Source of the DNA: an uncultured Oscillospiraceae bacterium
GTDB taxonomy: Bacteria; Bacillota; Clostridia; Oscillospirales; Ruminococcaceae
Assembly (NCBI GenBank): GCA_934457235.1
Contig: CAKSHT010000133.1
Coordinates: 1-5,872 of the forward strand
Length of the DNA: 5,872 nt
Direction: 5' to 3'
The notes under the pieces are model-generated. The model saw only the letters and a program-made list of their open reading frames with translations, ran no database searches and was not told where the DNA came from. A program made the position numbers and the translations under genes. Below, one piece after another: positions 3,699-5,872 of this stretch. Each line of letters opens with the position of its first letter. The first letter of the stretch is position 1.

Positions 3699-5872
3699 AT
3701 GACGAATATAAATACCGGGCTTACTCCGGAGCAGGCGGCTGAAAAGACAGCCCGCGGCGAGAACGCCGGCGACGCTTCGGTGAAGTCCAAAAGCGTGGGA
3801 CGGATTTTCGCGGACAATATATTTACGCTGTTCAATCTGATCAACGTCATTATCGCGGTGCTGGTATTCATGGTCGGGGCGTACCGTAATATGCTCTTCA
3901 TGGGCGTGATTTTCTGCAATATTGCGATAGGAATAATCCAGGAGATACGCTCCAAGCGCATCATCGACCGGCTTTCACTGATATCGGCTCCGCGGGCGCA
4001 TTTGCTGCGCGGCGGGGAAGAGGTCGTGCTCCCGGTCGCTGAGATAGTCCCGGAGGACATCATGTTACTTGCGGCGGGGGGCCAGTTGTGTGCGGACGGT
4101 ATCCTGGCTGACGGCACACTTGAGGTGGACGAGAGTCTGCTCACCGGAGAGAGCGACACGGTCGTGAAGTGCCCTGGAGACATTCTGTACTCCGGGAGCT
4201 TCGTGGTATCCGGCAGCGGCAAAGCAGAGGCAACGGCGGTCGGTGCGGAAGCCTATGCAAACAAGATAGCCGCCGGAGCGAAGCAGAGCAAGAAGCGACA
4301 CTCCGACATGATGGACGCGATAAACAAGATAATTTCGACGATATCCGTGTGTATCCTGCCGTTTGCGCTGGTGCTGTTTTCGAAGGCGCTTTTCGTTGCG
4401 GGGCAGGAGATACGCTACAGCGTGACGAGCACAGCGGCGGCAGTCATCGGAATGATACCCGAGGGACTTGTGCTGCTGACGAGCGTAGCGCTTGCCGTCA
4501 GCTCCATCAGACTTGCGCGAAGACGAACGCTCTGCCAGGATCTGTACTGCGTTGAGAGCCTGGCGCGGGTCGATGTCCTGTGCCTTGACAAGACCGGCAC
4601 GATAACCACCGGAAACATGAAGTTCAAGGAACTTGTGCGCCTGGACGCGGATTACGTCCCGGAGCCGGCGCTCTGCGCATTATCCGGCGCACTGGGAGCG
4701 GAGAACCAGACGATGGCGGCGGTGGCGCGGAAATTCCCCGGTGGCAGCGAGCTTCACTGCGTGAGGACGGAGCCGTTTTCCTCCGCCCGGAAGTGGAGCG
4801 CGGCGCAGTTCGACGAGCTGGGTACGCTGGTTCTTGGAGCGCCGAGCTTTGTTCTTGGATCCGACGGGTATTCGAGAATAAAGGCGGAGTGCGAGCGGTT
4901 CTCGTCAAAGGGAATGCGCGTGCTTTTGCTGGCGCAGAGCGATAGCGAGCTTCCGGACAAGGCGCTTCCGGAGGGGCTTTCGCCCAAGGCGCTCGTCGTT
5001 CTGTCCGATGAGATACGCGAGAGCGCGCCGTCCACGCTGGCGTATTTCCGGGAGCAGGGCGTGGATATCCGGGTTATCTCCGGCGACGACCCGGTGACAG
5101 TATCGAACGTAGCGGCGCAGGCGGGGCTTCCCGGCGCGGAGAATTACGCGGACGTATCGAAACTGACCGACGAGGAGATTTCCGCCGCCGCCGAGAAATA
5201 CACGGTGTTCGGCAGAGTCACGCCCGCACGCAAGCTTGCGCTGGTAAAGGCACTTAAATCCGCGGGACATAAGGTCGCGATGACCGGCGACGGAGTGAAC
5301 GACGTCCTGGCGCTCCGGGAAGCGGACTGCTCGGTCGCGGTCCAGTCCGGAAGCGACGCGGCGCGCTGCGTGTCACAGCTTGTCCTGCTGGACAGCGATT
5401 TTTCCTCGATGCCACTCGCTGTGGAGGAGGGACGCCGCTGTATCAACAATATCCAGCGTTCGGCGGCGCTGTTCCTGGTCAAGACTATATTTTCGTTCAT
5501 GCTGTCCATTATGTTCCTGTTCTCCTCGTCGGCGTACCCGTTCCAGCCGATACAGCTCACGCTTATAAGTGCGCTGTTCATCGGAGCGCCGTCGTTCCTG
5601 CTGGCTCTGGAGCCTAACAAGGACAGAGTGAAGGGCAGTTTCATCGCGAACGTACTGAAAAAGGCGCTCCCCGGCGGAGTTACTGTAACTCTCGGCATAG
5701 GTGCTCTGCTGGTTTTGCAGAATATATTCCCGATACCGCAGGAGCGGCTGTCGGTCATGGCGGTGTACGCTACGGCGGGCGTTCTTTACGGCGTACTGTT
5801 CAGAGTGTGCAAGCCGTTCCGTAAGTGGCATATCGCAATGCTTATCGTGATTCCGGCGGCGTTCTGTGGAGC
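3699..5872 (+). CDS. Cation-transporting P-type ATPase, CtpE/Exp7-like (C-terminus cut by window edge)
   Basis: This membrane pump uses ATP to move cations through an aspartyl-phosphate intermediate. The frame is open for 724 codons to the window end; the family is usually near 780, so about the last 50-60 residues are missing. Motifs in order: membrane helices about 42-60 and 65-81, actuator loop DESLLTGES (144-152), helices 211-232 and 243-268 with PEGL (254-257), phosphorylation site DKTGT with Asp297, nucleotide-domain FSSARKW (360-366) and KGMR (404-407), SGDDP (461-465), the Mg loop TGDGVND (529-535), then helices from about 588 onward, the ninth cut. There is no N-terminal heavy-metal domain and no CPC motif. 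PEGLVLLTSVALAV and the M6 sequence ALFIGAPSFLLALEPN resemble CtpE and streptococcal Exp7 pumps; calcium or manganese is possible, but the cation is not fixed. The ATG follows an AAGGGGG site (3685-3691) with 7 nt spacing. It has its own promoter after a terminator. Confidence 0.92.
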   Translation, partial: MTNINTGLTPEQAAEKTARGENAGDASVKSKSVGRIFADNIFTLFNLINVIIAVLVFMVGAYRNMLFMGVIFCNIAIGIIQEIRSKRIIDRLSLISAPRAHLLRGGEEVVLPVAEIVPEDIMLLAAGGQLCADGILADGTLEVDESLLTGESDTVVKCPGDILYSGSFVVSGSGKAEATAVGAEAYANKIAAGAKQSKKRHSDMMDAINKIISTISVCILPFALVLFSKALFVAGQEIRYSVTSTAAAVIGMIPEGLVLLTSVALAVSSIRLARRRTLCQDLYCVESLARVDVLCLDKTGTITTGNMKFKELVRLDADYVPEPALCALSGALGAENQTMAAVARKFPGGSELHCVRTEPFSSARKWSAAQFDELGTLVLGAPSFVLGSDGYSRIKAECERFSSKGMRVLLLAQSDSELPDKALPEGLSPKALVVLSDEIRESAPSTLAYFREQGVDIRVISGDDPVTVSNVAAQAGLPGAENYADVSKLTDEEISAAAEKYTVFGRVTPARKLALVKALKSAGHKVAMTGDGVNDVLALREADCSVAVQSGSDAARCVSQLVLLDSDFSSMPLAVEEGRRCINNIQRSAALFLVKTIFSFMLSIMFLFSSSAYPFQPIQLTLISALFIGAPSFLLALEPNKDRVKGSFIANVLKKALPGGVTVTLGIGALLVLQNIFPIPQERLSVMAVYATAGVLYGVLFRVCKPFRKWHIAMLIVIPAAFCG

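Noticed and set aside
3572..5831. Several minus-strand open frames of 70-216 codons opposite the ATPase gene and its promoter
   Set aside because: The plus strand encodes a continuous P-type ATPase with all motifs. The minus-strand products are low-complexity, rich in Ser and Arg, and match no family I recognise.
1..5872. Mobile elements, CRISPR arrays, tRNA or rRNA genes
   Set aside because: No transposase or integrase motif, no regularly spaced repeat array, and no tRNA-like or rRNA sequence was seen on either strand.

Overview
The window looks like chromosomal DNA from an anaerobic Firmicute of class Clostridia, most likely a Ruminococcus or Oscillospiraceae relative. The reasons are near-consensus sigma-A promoters, strong AGGAGG-type ribosome binding sites, a short clostridial-type flavodoxin, and a DUF3793 protein, a family found mainly in gut Clostridia. 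No mobile element, CRISPR array, tRNA or rRNA was seen. The species cannot be fixed from the sequence alone.

Left part (1-2097, minus strand). A phosphoglucomutase/phosphomannomutase gene (278-1993, pgcA-like) is read leftward from a near-perfect extended -10 promoter (2069-2097). Downstream on the same strand is the 5' part of rpmE (ribosomal protein L31, 1-108, cut by the window edge). rpmE has its own promoter (187-215) and a compact leader RNA of about 70 nt. An 8-bp stem starts about 3 nt after the predicted +1 and encloses two small hairpins, which resembles a ribosomal-protein autoregulatory leader. No convincing U-tract terminator separates pgcA from rpmE. A 14-nt palindrome there is one base from the core of a ParB parS site.

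Middle (2098-3596, plus strand). An AT-rich divergent region with several small inverted repeats leads to a consensus promoter (2278-2306) and a leader of about 125 nt. The leader holds two copies of a repeat, GGTTAGT-N5-CTAAT-(2-3 nt)-ATGGCGG. A CCGCCAT segment between them can pair with either copy, and a TCTCC segment can pair with the ribosome binding site. It therefore looks like an uncharacterised cis-regulatory element. It controls a two-gene operon, a DUF3793 protein of unknown function followed 14 nt later by a flavodoxin (FMN electron carrier), which ends at a Rho-independent terminator (3561-3596).

Right part (3597-5872, plus strand). A third consensus promoter, with an inverted repeat flanking its -35, drives a P-type ATPase gene that stays open to the window end. 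All core catalytic motifs are present. The membrane motifs resemble CtpE/Exp7-like cation pumps rather than SERCA-type pumps, and the cation is not predictable from sequence. The gene appears to be its own transcription unit.

The most interesting parts are the repeat-containing leader with the DUF3793-flavodoxin operon, and the L31 leader. DUF3793-flavodoxin pairs are often suspected to relate to metal or iron physiology, but nothing in this window proves that.
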